Assembly (NCBI RefSeq): GCF_000002425.4
Contig: NC_037253.1
Span: forward strand, 17,066,407 to 17,130,406
Direction of reading: 5' to 3'
Source: Physcomitrium patens
Taxonomy: Eukaryota; Streptophyta; Bryopsida; Funariales; Funariaceae
Length of the DNA stretch: 64,000 nt
The position numbers and the translations under genes are program-made. The first letter of the stretch is position 1. Each line of letters opens with the position of its first letter. Positions 46,335 through 62,787 of this stretch are shown piece after piece. The notes beneath the pieces were generated by a model. It saw only the letters and a list, made by a program, of their open reading frames with translations, had not been told where the DNA came from and made no database searches.

Positions 46335-48170
46335 GTTGCAGGAATTATATGAGTCCATAAGTATCCAGTTAGCTGTATCAGACCGCTTAGGGAAGATGGA
46401 TAAGCTTGATGTTGAGGAAGAAAAAATCAAACCACCCATGAACACAACAAGTTCTGTGAATAATGTCGCAACATTCCCGCATGGTTTATGACTCAGTGGT
46501 AATATTCTGAAGAGATAGAAAAGTAAGAAGATGGGTTTCCTCTCGTTTCCGATTTTCTCAGGAATGAAAATACTAGGTCTGTAGTGAGTGGATTGAACAA
46601 ATGACCCATTGACTGAATGCATTGGACGCTGACAGGTACCTCATGAAGCAGAAAATTGACTTTTGAGAATGGAAAGAAAATCTTCTCGAAGTGATCGCCC
46701 AAAATTTGCGGGAGTAACCAGTTATGGAGCAGAGGGATGTGAAGCTTTTGGACTTCTTCCAGCACGCACTGCATTTTGAAGTACCTGCCCTAGCTTTTCA
46801 TGCCTAATCCATTTTTCATAAAGTCTAAACTTTCTTGTCAAAAGATGTTCAGAATTTGGTGATTTGGAATTCCGAGAGCAGAGTCTGAGCTGCTTTTTTT
46901 TCTTTTAGTTCAATATCAACTTTTCTTCGCTTAAAATGTGCTACTCTTTGGAGTTGTTCCCACAATGGAATTAATTCTTTCATGGAATTGTGGCCTCATA
47001 ATCTGTAGGTTGGAGTTGCATATGCTCGTCCAAGGAAACTTAAGAGGCGTACGATCAACAGTACGTTAAGAATATCTTCATGTAGACTTGGCACACATAG
47101 CTCAGAGCTCACTTGTGACTCTTTCTGGTGGATGCGTTAGCTCTACTTTAGATAACCTTCCAGATCCTTTTGCTGGTGTATGTGTATGGAAGATTGAAAG
47201 GGTAAGCTGTACAAGTTTTGTATAATGAACAGGATCTCATGATATACCCTCCTGGAAATGTTAACCTAGTTTATCCCCCTTTCACGAACCAAAGCTGGTC
47301 CAGGTCTTTTGCATTGCTGGAGTCATTTGTATTGGGGCACTGCATTGCTTTATTCAAGCACACTGAAAAACATTCATCCTCTGGAGATAAACATTTGTTT
47401 AGGATGAGTTCAGAAAGTCAGTCTAAATGTATGGATTTGCTTTGGGTCAGTAGCTTGTCACCTATTTGCTGTAGCTTAGCATTATTTTTGTTCTCTAGTT
47501 TCATATGTTGATGAAGGCTTCAACATTTCACCACCAATCTGGGCATGTGATAGACCCTTACTGTTCCTATCCAGTAAAAAATAGCCTACCACTTGTGCAG
47601 ATGCATGTTAAGTTCATAATCAAATCACATTTATGAACATATTCTGGAATATCTTGTGATGTTGACACCATATCACATCACAATTCCCACACTTAAAGCT
47701 GCAAAACATGCCATATTATCCCTAAGGTAAACTCATTTACTTTCACTTCCTTGAAACCAGTGTAGTGCACACTTTTTGATGCACTGCTGAAACCAATAGC
47801 AGATGGTAACAGCAATGTTAGCCTGTTATTGGTGCGTCAAATCAAATACAAGCCACATCACAATGTCCATCAGCATTTACTGTTGTAATATGAGTGAACA
47901 GTAGAGAGCTCTACATTGCTAAAGCTGATCAATCAAGGAAACAATAGCATAACATTATTATTCACATCAAACATGTACCCATATTGAATTGATTTTTGTG
48001 CACAAGCACAAAGGGTCTATTGGACACTACAGTGAAAGAGTTATTTCTGATCCTGGGGAAGGATGGCTTTGCAATTTAGAGGCATTTCTAGGCATTTTAT
48101 GCCTAGAAGCCACTTTGAAAGGTCATGGTTCAAAAGCTTTATTAAGGTCTTGTCCTTGGTAAAAAGAAAA
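46335..48170. other. 3' flank of the GTD-binding gene
   Basis: Gene-like composition continues to about 47,500 and is probably partly 3' UTR. No other gene is recognised; the frame at 47218-47511 has no motif. An interrupted inverted repeat is at about 47776-47850 and a small perfect hairpin (TCTAGGCA..TGCCTAGA) at 48087-48107. Confidence 0.45.
48087..48107. repeat. Perfect 8-bp inverted repeat
   Basis: TCTAGGCA at 48087-48094 pairs with TGCCTAGA at 48100-48107 around a 5-base loop. It lies at the edge of the AT-rich desert. Confidence 0.6.
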
Positions 48171-48331
48171 AGAAAAAAATGATGGTAGAAATCTTGTTCT
48201 TTTAGATATCATATAAAGTAATATAAATAAATAATTAGGACTTTTAGAACTTTTATGATTTATAAAGATACTTAATGTTTAAAGAGTGATTTGAAAGCAC
48301 AATATTTAGTGTACAAAACCACAAGCCATGT

Positions 48332-48357
48332 TTGTTGTTGTTGTTGTTGTTGTTGTT
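48332..48357. repeat. (TTG)n microsatellite
   Basis: Eight consecutive TTG units. Confidence 0.92.
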
Positions 48358-51272
48358 CTTCTATTTCTTTTAAGAAGAAATAAAAAATAAAGATATAATT
48401 AAAGTTAATAATTTACAAACATTCAAATATGACTTATGATAAATGTTTGCAATACTATGGAAGAGATACTTTTTAAGTTATAACTTAAATAGTTTGATGG
48501 AGATTCTAATAAATTATAGAGTTGAATTTGGAAATTGTAATTTTTTTTTACTTGACCAAAAAGATAGGAAGCCATAGTTAATTATTTTTATTGTAAGTGA
48601 GGTCCATCAAAGGATTATTTAAGAAATTGTGCAAGTTATTTTTATTTGTACCAAGCATAGAAATGTAGAAATTCACAAAGATGTGGTATAAGTAGAGATA
48701 ATATATTTTAATGGTCATTTTATTATTTGCATGTTTTGCAAATAATAAATCACCTACACATTAAAATTTTCAATTGCTCATGCAATTGACTAAAGGCATA
48801 TGATGACCTTTAATATTAAGTAAAAAACTCAAAATATAAATTGCAGCATATATTTGTATCTTCTAAGTACAGGATGTTAATTTTAATACAAAGCATGTAT
48901 AGAATTAATAATCACCATTTTATAATCAATCTCTTAGAATGTTAACTTGGGTCATCTTCAAAGGTCTTTAAGACAAATTTCTCAAAGTCTTATTTTAAGT
49001 GGCAACCAATATAGATCAAGTTTTAATAGAAAATAAAATAATTTCAACTTAGAAAAAAAAAACCTATTTTTTATTCTTAATTTAAGAAAATGATATAAAA
49101 TAGGAGTAAAATAAATAAAAACTTATATAAAAAAATAAATTTATCATAATTGAATTTTAAAAACTAAAAATTAAATTAAATTTTTTAAAATAAAATAATA
49201 TTAAATTAAAGATTGTGAATAAATAGTTACAATGAAGATTAGAGAAAGAATAAATATTTTTAAAAAATAGAATAGACAAGTTGTTTAAGCAACCAAACAA
49301 AATGAATGCAAAATAATTCAAACATTTAATTCTTTTAGTAAAGATTTTTTTTTGCTTATAAGATATAAAAAATAATGTTTTAAAGTTATCAAAGATAATA
49401 TAGTGCAAGAATAATGTTAAGTTTGCAATATATACTTAGATTTAGATACCAAGGTTTGTCCTACTTGACACTTCAAAGAAGCACTTTATATTAAATCATT
49501 ATGTATGAACTGAAGTAAAATGGTATTTCTTTGTATAAAAATTTGACAATGATTTGTCCCTTCAAATAAATAAAACAATATACCATAGCATCAAATTACG
49601 TACCAACTAAAATTAATTAATTCTAAGATAGAATACTTCTTACATAGCTATGTGAAAATATATGCTCTTCAAGAAATAAATTAGGCTAATTAGAAGAATT
49701 TATAAGATAAGTAGGAATATTTTAAAGGCATCAAGGACCAATTGAAAGATATGACAATAGATGTGAAGGAAGCTTAAACAATTCATATGAAATAAAAATA
49801 TCCAAAATATATCACTTTAATTAATTGATCTATTGAATATATTTATGTTAAGCATTGCCAATACTTCTTTTTCTATTAATCTTAATGATTCAGTTATATT
49901 AATTTATAGTAAGAGGAAAAATAGATTTAGTAAAAGCAACGAAACTCTCATACTATTTCCAATATCATAGCTTCCAATATTTAATTAATTTGTAGTTTTT
50001 AGAAGAGAAGATTTAAAACTTTTTTATAGATTAGAAGATAATAAAACTAGTTTTATAAATTTCAATAATTGCTTTGGTATGAAATTATATATACTTTCAT
50101 ATAACATTAGAATAATAAATTATCATAAAATAAATATTAAATTTATAGGTTGCATTGATAGCATTCAATATAGACCACTCATATAATGTAAACATAAGTT
50201 TTATAGTACAAGTATAAAAATTATCAGATATGGCATTGTGAATTGATGAAAGATATAAGAAATTCTTGATGGATGTTTCAAAATTAAGTTCAAAAGAATA
50301 GTTTCAAAAGGCCTTGGTATTAAAATGTATACATATTAAATATATAGCAAGAACATAATTAGTTATAGATTGATACTATAAACAACTTCTTTCTCTACTT
50401 ACAAAGGATTTGTAGAAATAATTAGAATATAAATATAATTATATATATAGAAGGAAAATCTTCTTATTATGAAATAATATTATCATAAAATAATCTAAAT
50501 TATTTACATCTAAATATAATTCTTAATTTATAAATTTGATCTCAAGAAGAATCTACATAAAGTTTTGGTAGAAAAAAAAATGAAATAGACTTGAGATTTT
50601 AGCAAGATTAGAAAAAAAAATAATGTAAGTTTAAAATTTCTATTTTTGAATATGATTTTGAAAATAATGGAGCTTTATTGCTTGATGAATTTTACACTCA
50701 ACTACTACAAAACAATTTATAAAAAAATAAATTTTATATGAATTCTTATTTTTTAATGGTATAGAAATATTTAATTAGAAATTAACTATACAGATTCGTG
50801 CTAACAAATTAAGATATTTTTTAAGTAGACTTTAAAAATTCATTATATTTTATAAAAAATTATGACAAAAAAAAATTTTCTAAAGCAAGAGATCTGATGT
50901 TGATCTTAGAAGGGGAGTTTTATAAGGCACATGATACATTGCTAGAAAACCTAAAAAATAAAATAATACAAATGCTCTTAAGAATATCCAATTTAAATTA
51001 TTTCATATGATAGAATAAAGTTATAAAGACCAAGAGATACCACCTTAATCTTAATAAAAATTAATTGGAGGTAAAATCTCTGGGTAATTCTTTTAAGTTA
51101 AAATAAATAAATATTTTAGAATTAATATTACAAAGTTTAATTAGGAAAAAAAAAATTAAAACATAAATAAAATCATTTAATGAGTTCCTTTTCGTTATAT
51201 TCAAAATCTTATTACAAAATAATAAAATTTAGTTACTAATTTATAATATCAGAAAAAATAAAAAAGAGTAAG

Positions 51273-51273
<1 letters not shown>

Positions 51274-51304
<31 letters not shown>
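51274..51304. repeat. (AT)n microsatellite
   Basis: About 15 AT units. Confidence 0.9.
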
Positions 51305-51306
<2 letters not shown>

Positions 51307-54000
51307 AAAAATTTACTTAATTTATCCACATATTAAAAATTCTACTATAGAAGGATTGCTAATTATGTGCAGATTAAGAGTTCTTTTTAAAGATGATATG
51401 TTCGATACTATTAAAAATATAGCTACAAAATATTTCCAATTTCTTGAAGAAATCGGAATTAAATATTTTAAAGACCTTTAGAATGAAATCAGTTAAAACT
51501 ATAAAAACATGATCAATGATGTAATATTTAAAGAAGGCCTTTCTACTACAAAAAATTGAAGAAGGTATTTTATTACTTTAGAAAGGCAAAGATAGATCTT
51601 ATTAGGATAATTGGAGACCAAAAACCTTTTTTAATCAAACATGCAAGACATTTACAAGCATGTAAGAAAAAAAAACTACAATCAAGACTTACGGAAATTA
51701 TAAATCCAAAGTCAAGTTTTTTTTTTGTTTTTTTGTTTTTTTTTTTTTTTTCTCTCTCTCTTTAACTACTTTGTTTTATTCAAGAGAATATATCAGTTCT
51801 ACAAGAAACCATTAATCAAATTAAGAATTAACATAATACATTCTTCTATTAAATAGAAATGTCTTAAATGCTCACAAAAATGTCACATGAATATTCTTTT
51901 ATTGAATCATAGAAAAATTGAGGATTTATCAATAATTTATAAGTTTTGTCAAAGTATTGTTACTTTGAAGATGTAAAAAAATTATTATTACAGGAAAACT
52001 AACTAAAATTTTAATATTTAATAATAAATAAGAAAATTGTATCTTATAACATTATAAAGGTTTTAAACATAGCTTTACAAGTTACAACTTAAAAAATAAA
52101 TAATCAAAAAAATAGATCATTAAATAAAGATTTTAAAAAGGTAATAAGACAATATAAATATGACTTAGTTTTAACAATAAAAAAATTAAGAAAATAGAAT
52201 AAATAAAATAAAGACTCTAAATCAACAGAGCGTAGTATCTAATTTACAAATAGATCAATAACTTTTTTGAATACATTGATTAGATAAGAAAGCACTACAA
52301 TTAAATTAGAAAATAAAAATTTATTTATATAAGGGGAAAATATTATATTTTATAATTTTATTTATTTATTTATTGATATTTTTTTAATCATTAATTTTTA
52401 CTTCTAACTTAGAAAAATTCCTAATAGATTTGACCAAAACAAAATTAGATTATTGGTGTCTAACTTGTCTTAACGAGTTAAACAAAAATAATTAATCACA
52501 TCTTGTAGTGATTGTTATCATACTTTATATCTATCTGATTTGGATGTTTTAAAGCTGTTTTATTATATGGTCTATGTTCTAAAACTTTCATAGTGTAAAT
52601 CTTAATTTATAATAAGAACTAATTTTGTCAAGTAAACATGTTGTAGATGTAGATTGAGATAGAATTTTGGCTTAATTAATCTAAAAGAAATAAAAATAGC
52701 TTTCTAATAAAAGTATATTATTAAAAAAATAATTAGAGGACTCTAATGCTCAAGATTTTATCAAGCACAGACTAATAGTAGCAAAACCAATTGTGAAAAG
52801 AAAATAATAGATTGATTTTACATAGATACTTGGAATCAATTATAAATAATATTTTAGATAAAAAGAATTGTTAAAAATAGAGAAGAAAAAATGATAAATA
52901 GTACAATTTGTAAATTTGAATTATTCTAGTTCATCGTTCATTGTCTATTGGAACAAAAATAATTAGTAGAGGAATTTGTTTTCTAATAATAAAAAAATCT
53001 TTAATATGTAGAACAATATTATACTTAAAGGGCTTTAATGGATACATAATACACACAACTACAATAAAATGATTCATGTAGTTTACAAATATAATTAACA
53101 AATCTTAGCTTAAATTCCAAATAATATAATTAAAAAAATAAAAAAACAATAGATTTTTTTTTAATTTCTTAGATTGATATATTCTAATAGAATTGTTTTT
53201 AAAAACATAAAAATAAAATCATTATATTTAAAATAAATATACTAAAAATTTATATATACTTTAAAAAGTAATAACCAATCTATTAGCTCTCTACAAAATT
53301 AAAAAACTTATGCTATTAGTCCTAAGTAATACCAAACTCTAAGAATTAGAACAACAATTAAAATCATAAGAAAAAATAATGGTCATTTTAAATAAATTTA
53401 GGCCCACCAACTTAGAGATTTTTAAAATTTAAAACAAACAATAGAAAGATTTGTAAAAACTATCAAAATAATTTGCATTATCAAAAATAAACAAAAAGTC
53501 TAGTAGATTTTAATTTTTTTAAATCAATAAATAAATTCAATTTTGATTTTAATTATATTCTTGGTTTTTGGAAACTTTAATTATACATTATTCATATCAA
53601 TGAATATAAAAACTCACCTTTATATGTCCTTCCTTGGTCTTCTTTGGTATCTCTTTGTATATGGTGTCTTATGTCTCTCAACTAAGTTGTTAAAATGACA
53701 TAACAATTAAAAATTTCATTACTTACATACCTAGGCATTAATAAAAATTCAAGTATAGATGAAGTTAAGGTTTTTTAAAAACCTATCTAGGAATTATAGT
53801 TATGTTTATTGCCTTTGAAATTATATTGGTCACAAAATCTTCACTTTTCTTGCCTTATTTGAAAGACTTTCTTATATTACAAACTTATAAATCATATATC
53901 ATTGAAAAATTCTTAAAAATCTCTCTAACCTCACATATAATGGGTATTCACATATATATTAAAAAACAAAATAATGAAATGTGTACACATTGAGAGATCT

Positions 54001-55064
54001 ACTACTGCCCTTAGCAAATTTATCCACATTGTTGCAACAATACATCCAATATATCTTTACATGTATAGCATCTAATGATGCTCTTACTATGGAACTAGGA
54101 CCCTTTCATAACCTTGACACAGTTAGCTGAAGACACAACTTATCGAAAAAATCCATGGTATTTTCAGCTCCAGCGAAATTGTGAGAGGAATTTATGTAAC
54201 AGAATACTCATGAGCAGGACATAACAAAAAAACATCTAGGAAAAATGTTGCACCTAACTGACAACAGCTCGGAAGATTGAGTAGATCTTCCAGGAATAAA
54301 AAAATGAAAAAAAAACCACAGTAATTGCACAAAATTATCCTCTATCAAAAGCATGGTCAGACAGTGACCAACAGTTATTGGACACTCAGCACATTGGAAA
54401 TTCTGTCATAGACAAGATTGAGAGTATAATCCACTGGTGGTGCAAACAATAAGTACTAGTATAACAGGTGTGCTCAATAACGCCTTGGTCCCTTCACTTA
54501 AAGAAATCAAACCATACGAAGTTGCACGCCAAGTTGAGAGCTGGGGTGTTGATCTCAGCTTTCCACCAGGTCAGTAAATCAAATAGTCGTACTGGACATG
54601 CTCTGAAGCTAATGAAACCAGCACCAAGGACTCAAGGAAGCTTTGAGCACCATCATCCCAACGTGGCTAGTCATCCTTACCCTGTTTCTTCCCCTAAATT
54701 ACATTGCCGCAATTTCCATATCCTTCAATTAGACATGATGCCACTTGAAAAATGGATAAACTCTCCTCTACAGTGGGTAGGCAAAAGGCTTTGAAGTCCA
54801 CAATCAAATCAAGCTACCAGTTCGTGGATGCACCATCAAATGCCATGACATATCCCCATGAACACTTGAGGTTCATTCATCCAAGGATCCAATGCATACT
54901 GAGGAACCAATATCTCTAAGTATCACACCTTAACTCTTAAATGAATGACAAAGGCAGTACGAGTATGATGATGCAATATAAAAACAAGCTTCACAGATGT
55001 TGGTCCAGTTGATGAAACACAAACTGAGAATAACGTCTTGATTGAAGCATTCATGCCTTGAACG
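54001..55064 (-). other. 3' flank of the NAD+ carrier gene
   Basis: Composition rises towards gene-like values from about 54,100. In minus-strand sense this is directly downstream of the carrier stop codon and probably includes its 3' UTR. The frame at 54468-54794 on the plus strand has no known motif and is not called. Confidence 0.4.
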
Positions 55065-58047
<2,983 letters not shown>

Positions 58048-60221
58048 GGCGTCCAACAGCAATTTCCTCCCTCGGCAGCTCCTACGCACGATCTACGAGA
58101 CACCTGTCCAACATATCAGTCACCGCAGCAGGGCATAAGCCACGCTCAGCACAGGAGCGTTGAAGCCGTCGGTGCGACCTCTTCGCAGCACGGCAAAATG
58201 CATCCCACCACAACACATATCACCCCGGATTCTTCACAGAGAACCCCTAGTTTGCATCGACACATTTCAACAAACGCCGCGACTCAATTAGTCCCTGTAG
58301 CTCCGCTAGAACCGAGCCAGGCGAGAGGAGGTGAGACGATGCTACTGTTTCTTCCAATGCTTCCAGGCATTCACGTAGCTCGCAGAAGTCCGACTCTACA
58401 AATACCCACTCGCTCTATGCTACTCCTGCTTATCGTCTTGCTGGAAAACTACGGAAGTTCGACGAACCCACATAAATCTTCTGAATCTTGCTCCGTCGCA
58501 ATACAGTTCGAGGTAGACGAAAACATTCGGTTGGTGTGGAGGGTTAACGATGCCGACACATGTTGAGGGAAGAACAGGGTGTAGGAACAAGGGAAGTGAG
58601 AACAGGGCGGATTGGAATCTCCGCCACGTAGGACTTGAATATGACCTACGTCGAAAAGCAATTGATCTACGTGGACCCTCCCCGCCGTGCAGAATCAGAA
58701 TCAGAGTGGACGTTCTGTCCGGGATTCAGTCATCATGAGATTCAGCGCCGAGAAGTTTACTTTGTGTCAGATTTAAAGATTGAATAAATGAGAATGCAAA
58801 TAAAAATGTGTATATATGGATCTACGTACATTTAAAAGATTGCTATTGCCACTACAATAATTCTCATCCATTTCAAATTACTTATTTTTAAACATTTAAA
58901 TCCTTACTTAAATACTTAGAGGCGCCATAGTAGAGACTAATTACCATTCAAGTAAATACCCAAGCTCAAGATTAAGACATATATAAAGTGCCAAAGTTTA
59001 GACCAAGAATTATTTAAGAGGTTGTTTAGAATTTGGATAAGGGGATACTTCTAATGTTGTCTTTTTTTTTTTTTTTTTTAATATGATTCTCTAAATTTTT
59101 GTGATAATTCACAACGGAATATCTTTACAGCTGACCTAAACTAAACAGTGAACACCAACATTGTATTGTAATTCTAATTAAAAAGTAATGATGTTTCTTG
59201 GGAAATTATAAATATCCTTTTCGAAAATTGATACAGTGCCATTTTTTTACATAATAAAAATCAACCCACCCATCTTCATTTTTCCAGAATCCAACTATAT
59301 TTTCATTTGATTAAGACCAATACGGATAGAGTAGAGAATTCTTGATGATGGTAGAGATGGGTGGGTCAATTTACTAAAAACTTGGGCAGGTCCACGATTT
59401 CCTTCTCATATCGTATAGTATTGTAGGTCAGATGCACATGAACTGATGTCCCTACTCCAAAAGTTGTTCAGGGGAATTCAATGGAAATTACAGCAAAATT
59501 GATCCAGATATTGAAATCGCTAATCATCAACCCACAGGCATGGAGGTGCAGGCAGTGTCGGCCACATCCAAAACGACACCCACAAGGACATCCGTGGGGG
59601 AAACGCAAGGCCCGCGGGGTTGCAGGGGATGCGAACCCACACAATAATTACAGAAGGTGAAAGAGGGAGGGAAAGACGATGCGCGGGGGTGGGCACTTCG
59701 TGCCCCGCAAGACAACCCCCCACCCACCACCGCTCAATCGGACCGTGAATTCCCTCGCTCACATCCAGCGCAGCGCAAGCAAACAAACAAACAAACCTTG
59801 GTGGCGTCGAGCAGGGGAACACGAGACGAGAGTGGAACGTCGGGGTTCCCGAGCGGGGCCCCGAAAGAGGAAGGTGCCATCCGCAGTCAGTTGGTCGGTC
59901 AGTCAGTCAGGCAGGAGTGAGTAGGAAGGAAGGACCAAGGCTCCTCCCACCGGCGCTCCCCTTCGCCAGTTCGCGTAGTGCCTGCCCCGCCTCGGCTAAA
60001 ACCCTAACCCCCTCTCCCCTCCTCTGCTACCCCCCCCCGCAATCGTTGTCTCGTCATCCGCCCCAATTGGACCTGAGCCCAAGCCCGAGGCCGCAGGCAG
60101 ACGGGTTGTCGATGCCATTGCAGATTTGCCCCTGACGCATCCCCCCCAATCTGCGTTGCGTTGGCTTCTGCGTTTCGTGGATAGGCGCTGCCAAGGTTTG
60201 TTCGCGAGAGTTTGAGGCGGA
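58048..60221. promoter_or_regulatory. Divergent promoter region between the NAD+ carrier and mitochondrial Hsp70
   Basis: The carrier starts to the left and the Hsp70 to the right, with about 2.2 kb between the start codons. GC-richer blocks lie next to each gene (58048-58740 and about 59520-60221) with AT-rich DNA between them, so two separate promoters are likelier than one shared one. A telo-box AAACCCTAA is at 59998-60006, upstream of Hsp70. A C-rich tract is at 60029-60038. No good heat-shock element was found by eye. A poly-T run is at 59059-59079. The frame at 58198-58566 has no domain and is not called. Confidence 0.5.
59998..60006 (+). promoter_or_regulatory. Telo-box upstream of mitochondrial Hsp70
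   Basis: AAACCCTAA lies 216 bases before the start codon, in the position and orientation often seen in plant housekeeping promoters. Confidence 0.5.
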
Positions 60222-62787
60222 ATGGCGTCTCGTGTGCCATGGCGTCGCAGTTTGTCGTTGCTCCAGCAGCGATCGGCGCAGGCTCTTGCTGCTCCCTGTC
60301 CTCCCGCGCATGGATCGTCTCTGTTGCACCGGTTGACGGGGAGGGCTCTGTACAGCTCCAAGGGAGCGGGCAGCGATGTCATCGGTATTGATTTGGGTAC
60401 CACGAACTCGTGCGTGGCCGTGATGGAGGGCAAGGTGAGTCTTTTTTTCCCCTTTCTTTCTGCTTCTTCCAGTTAGGGTTGGGTTGGTCTGCGATGGGTG
60501 GGAGAATTGGTTTCAGAGTGAATCTTTTCGGTTATTTTGGAGACAGTGCATTAGCATGCGTGAGAATTCGCGTTGACGTGTTGTTGATCCGGTCGTGTGA
60601 TTTCGAGACCTGTGCTGGATAGGCGTATGTTGGATTCCGAGTCTGATGGCACTCTTGTTGGTTTTCGGTACGTGTGCTGGTCTGTGAATTGGAACTAGCA
60701 GATGCCACGCGTGATTGAGAATTCCGAGGGTGCTCGCACGACACCATCCGTGGTCGCGTTTACGCCGAAGGGCGAGAGGCTGGTTGGCACTCCTGCTAAG
60801 CGACAAGCCGTGACGAATCCAACGAACACGCTGTTCGGCACCAAGCGCTTGATCGGGCGACCTTTTGACGATCCCCAGACTCAGAAGGAGGCGAAAATGG
60901 TGCCGTACAAGATTGTCCGAGCTCCGAACGGAGATGCGTGGGTGGAGGCTGGGGGGCAGAAGTATTCTCCGAGTCAAGTGGGAGCTTTCGTTTTGGGCAA
61001 GATGCGGGAGACTGCAGAGTCGTACTTGGGCAGGCCGGTGTCCAAGGCAGTGATCACGGTGCCGGCATACTTCAACGACGCACAGAGGCAGGCGACGAAA
61101 GACGCTGGACGGATCGCAGGGCTGGACGTGCTGAGGATCATCAACGAGCCGACTGCTGCGTCGTTGTCGTACGGTATGGATCGCAAGGAAGGGTTGGTCG
61201 CGGTGTTCGACTTGGGAGGTGGAACATTCGACATTTCTATTCTGGAGATTTCTGGTGGCGTGTTCGAGGTAGGGTGGTGACTTCTGCATTTGGGAATTTC
61301 CGGGTGTCGTGGTTTTTGTCGATGTTGCGGGAATTGCTGGGAATCTGGAATGGTGCGTTTTGCGCGGTGGGCGCAAGTTCGGTAGGTGGAGAGTCTGCGT
61401 GCTCACAGAAGAGCGGTGCATTTTAGGTTGATCTGGTGCGAGGGCTGCGTTTTGTGGCAGCATCGTTGTCGTTAGGAGTTTGTGTCGCTGTTGTGTGATT
61501 GTTCTGATGGATGGCGAGGTGGAACTGGAATGGCAGGTGAAGGCCACGAACGGAGACACCTTCTTGGGTGGAGAGGACTTCGACAATGCCCTCCTTCATC
61601 ATCTGGTGGATGATTTTAAGAAGGAGCAAGGCATCGATCTTTCTTCGGACCGGATGGCGCTTCAGCGGCTTCGCGAGGCAGCTGAGAAAGCGAAGGTGGA
61701 GCTGTCATCTACCCCGCAGACCGATTTGAACCTGCCTTTCATCACAGCCGATGCGTCCGGGGCGAAGCATTTGAACGTGACGCTGACGCGGTCGAAGTAC
61801 GAGCAGTTGGTGAACCACCTGATCGAGCGCACGAAGCAGCCTTGCAGGGACTGCCTGAAGGATGCAGGTCTGACCGCCAAGGACGTCGACGAAGTGCTGC
61901 TGGTGGGTGGAATGACGAGGATGCCGAAGGTCCAGGAGATCGTGAACAACATCTTCAGCAAGGAGCCAAGCAAGGGGGTGAACCCCGATGAGTGCGTGGC
62001 GATGGGAGCCGCCATTCAAGGTGGGGTGTTGCGTGGGGACGTGAAGGACATTCTTCTTTTGGACGTGACACCGCTGTCGTTGGGTATCGAGACGCTGGGA
62101 GGCGTGTTCACTCGTCTGATCACCCGAAACACGACAATACCAACAAAGAAGAGCCAAGTGTTTTCGACGGCGGCGGACGGCCAGACGCAGGTGGGCGTGA
62201 AGGTCTTGCAAGGCGAGCGCGAGATGGCAGCCGACAACAAGGTGCTGGGGCAGTTCGACCTGGTGGGCATTCCTCCGGCTCCTCGGGGCATGCCCCAGAT
62301 CGAGGTGACGTTCGACATCGACGCGAACGGGATTGTGAACGTGTCCGCCCGCGACAAGGCGACAGGGAAGGAGCAGGCGATCACGATCCAGTCTTCGGGC
62401 GGCCTGTCGGAGGCGGACATCCAGAAGATGGTGAAGGATGCGGAGCTGTACGCACAGAAGGATCAGGAGAGGAAGGCGCTGATCGATGCGAAGAACCACG
62501 CGGACACGACGATGTATTCGGTGGAGAAGAGTTTGAACGAGCACAAGGAGAAGCTTCCGCAAGACGTGGTGGATGGAGTCCAATCAGCGTTGGCCGACTT
62601 GAAGCAGTCGGTGGAGTCGGAGAACGTGGAGGAGATCAAAGCAAAGACCAGCGCGGCTCAGACAGCGTCGATGAAGATCGGGGAGGCTTTGATGAAGAAC
62701 CAGTCGGGAGGGAGTTCCGGATCTGGAGCGGCCGGTGGGCAAGCGGCGGAAGCCGAGTACGAGGACGTGAAGGAAGGGAAGAAGTAG
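60222..62787 (+). CDS. mtHSP70: Mitochondrial heat shock protein 70 (676 aa, 3 exons)
   Basis: Exons: 60222-60434, 60702-61268, 61537-62787; 677 codons with the stop. This is the ATP-driven chaperone of the mitochondrial matrix that pulls in and folds imported proteins. The N-terminus (about 50 residues) is rich in Arg, Ser, Leu and Ala and lacks acidic residues, as in a mitochondrial presequence. Hsp70 signatures follow: [15 protein letters not shown] (from residue 56), [19 protein letters not shown] (from 239) and [16 protein letters not shown] (from 380). [17 protein letters not shown] and [15 protein letters not shown] are typical of the mitochondrial/DnaK branch. The substrate-binding part includes [14 protein letters not shown] and the [20 protein letters not shown] segment. 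The C-terminus is Gly/Ala-rich, ends EDVKEGKK and lacks the cytosolic EEVD. At the first splice junction [12 protein letters not shown] stands where [12 protein letters not shown] is usual. Confidence 0.97.

Larger units (their letters stand above)
48171..54000. other. AT-rich intergenic desert, probably decayed transposons
   Basis: No gene is recognised. Simple repeats include (TTG)8 at 48332-48357, (AT)n at 51274-51304 and T-rich runs at 51718-51752. A short open segment at about 50876-51005 (plus) reads LMLILEGEFYKAHDTL, which distantly resembles the DFxKAYD motif of LINE reverse transcriptases. Stops are frequent and the A+T excess is extreme, as expected from long-term cytosine deamination. 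Confidence 0.45.

Noticed and set aside
58198-58566. 122-codon plus-strand frame upstream of the NAD+ carrier
   Set aside because: It is in the promoter/leader region of a minus-strand gene, has no domain, and no splice context supports it.
59460-60221. Heat-shock element in front of mitochondrial Hsp70
   Set aside because: GAATTC words are present, but the nGAAnnTTCn spacing is not met; no convincing element was seen.
61705-62583. 292-codon minus-strand frame and a 357-codon minus-strand frame (60513-61586)
   Set aside because: Both are antisense shadows of the GC-rich Hsp70 exons, with Arg/His-rich composition and no motif.
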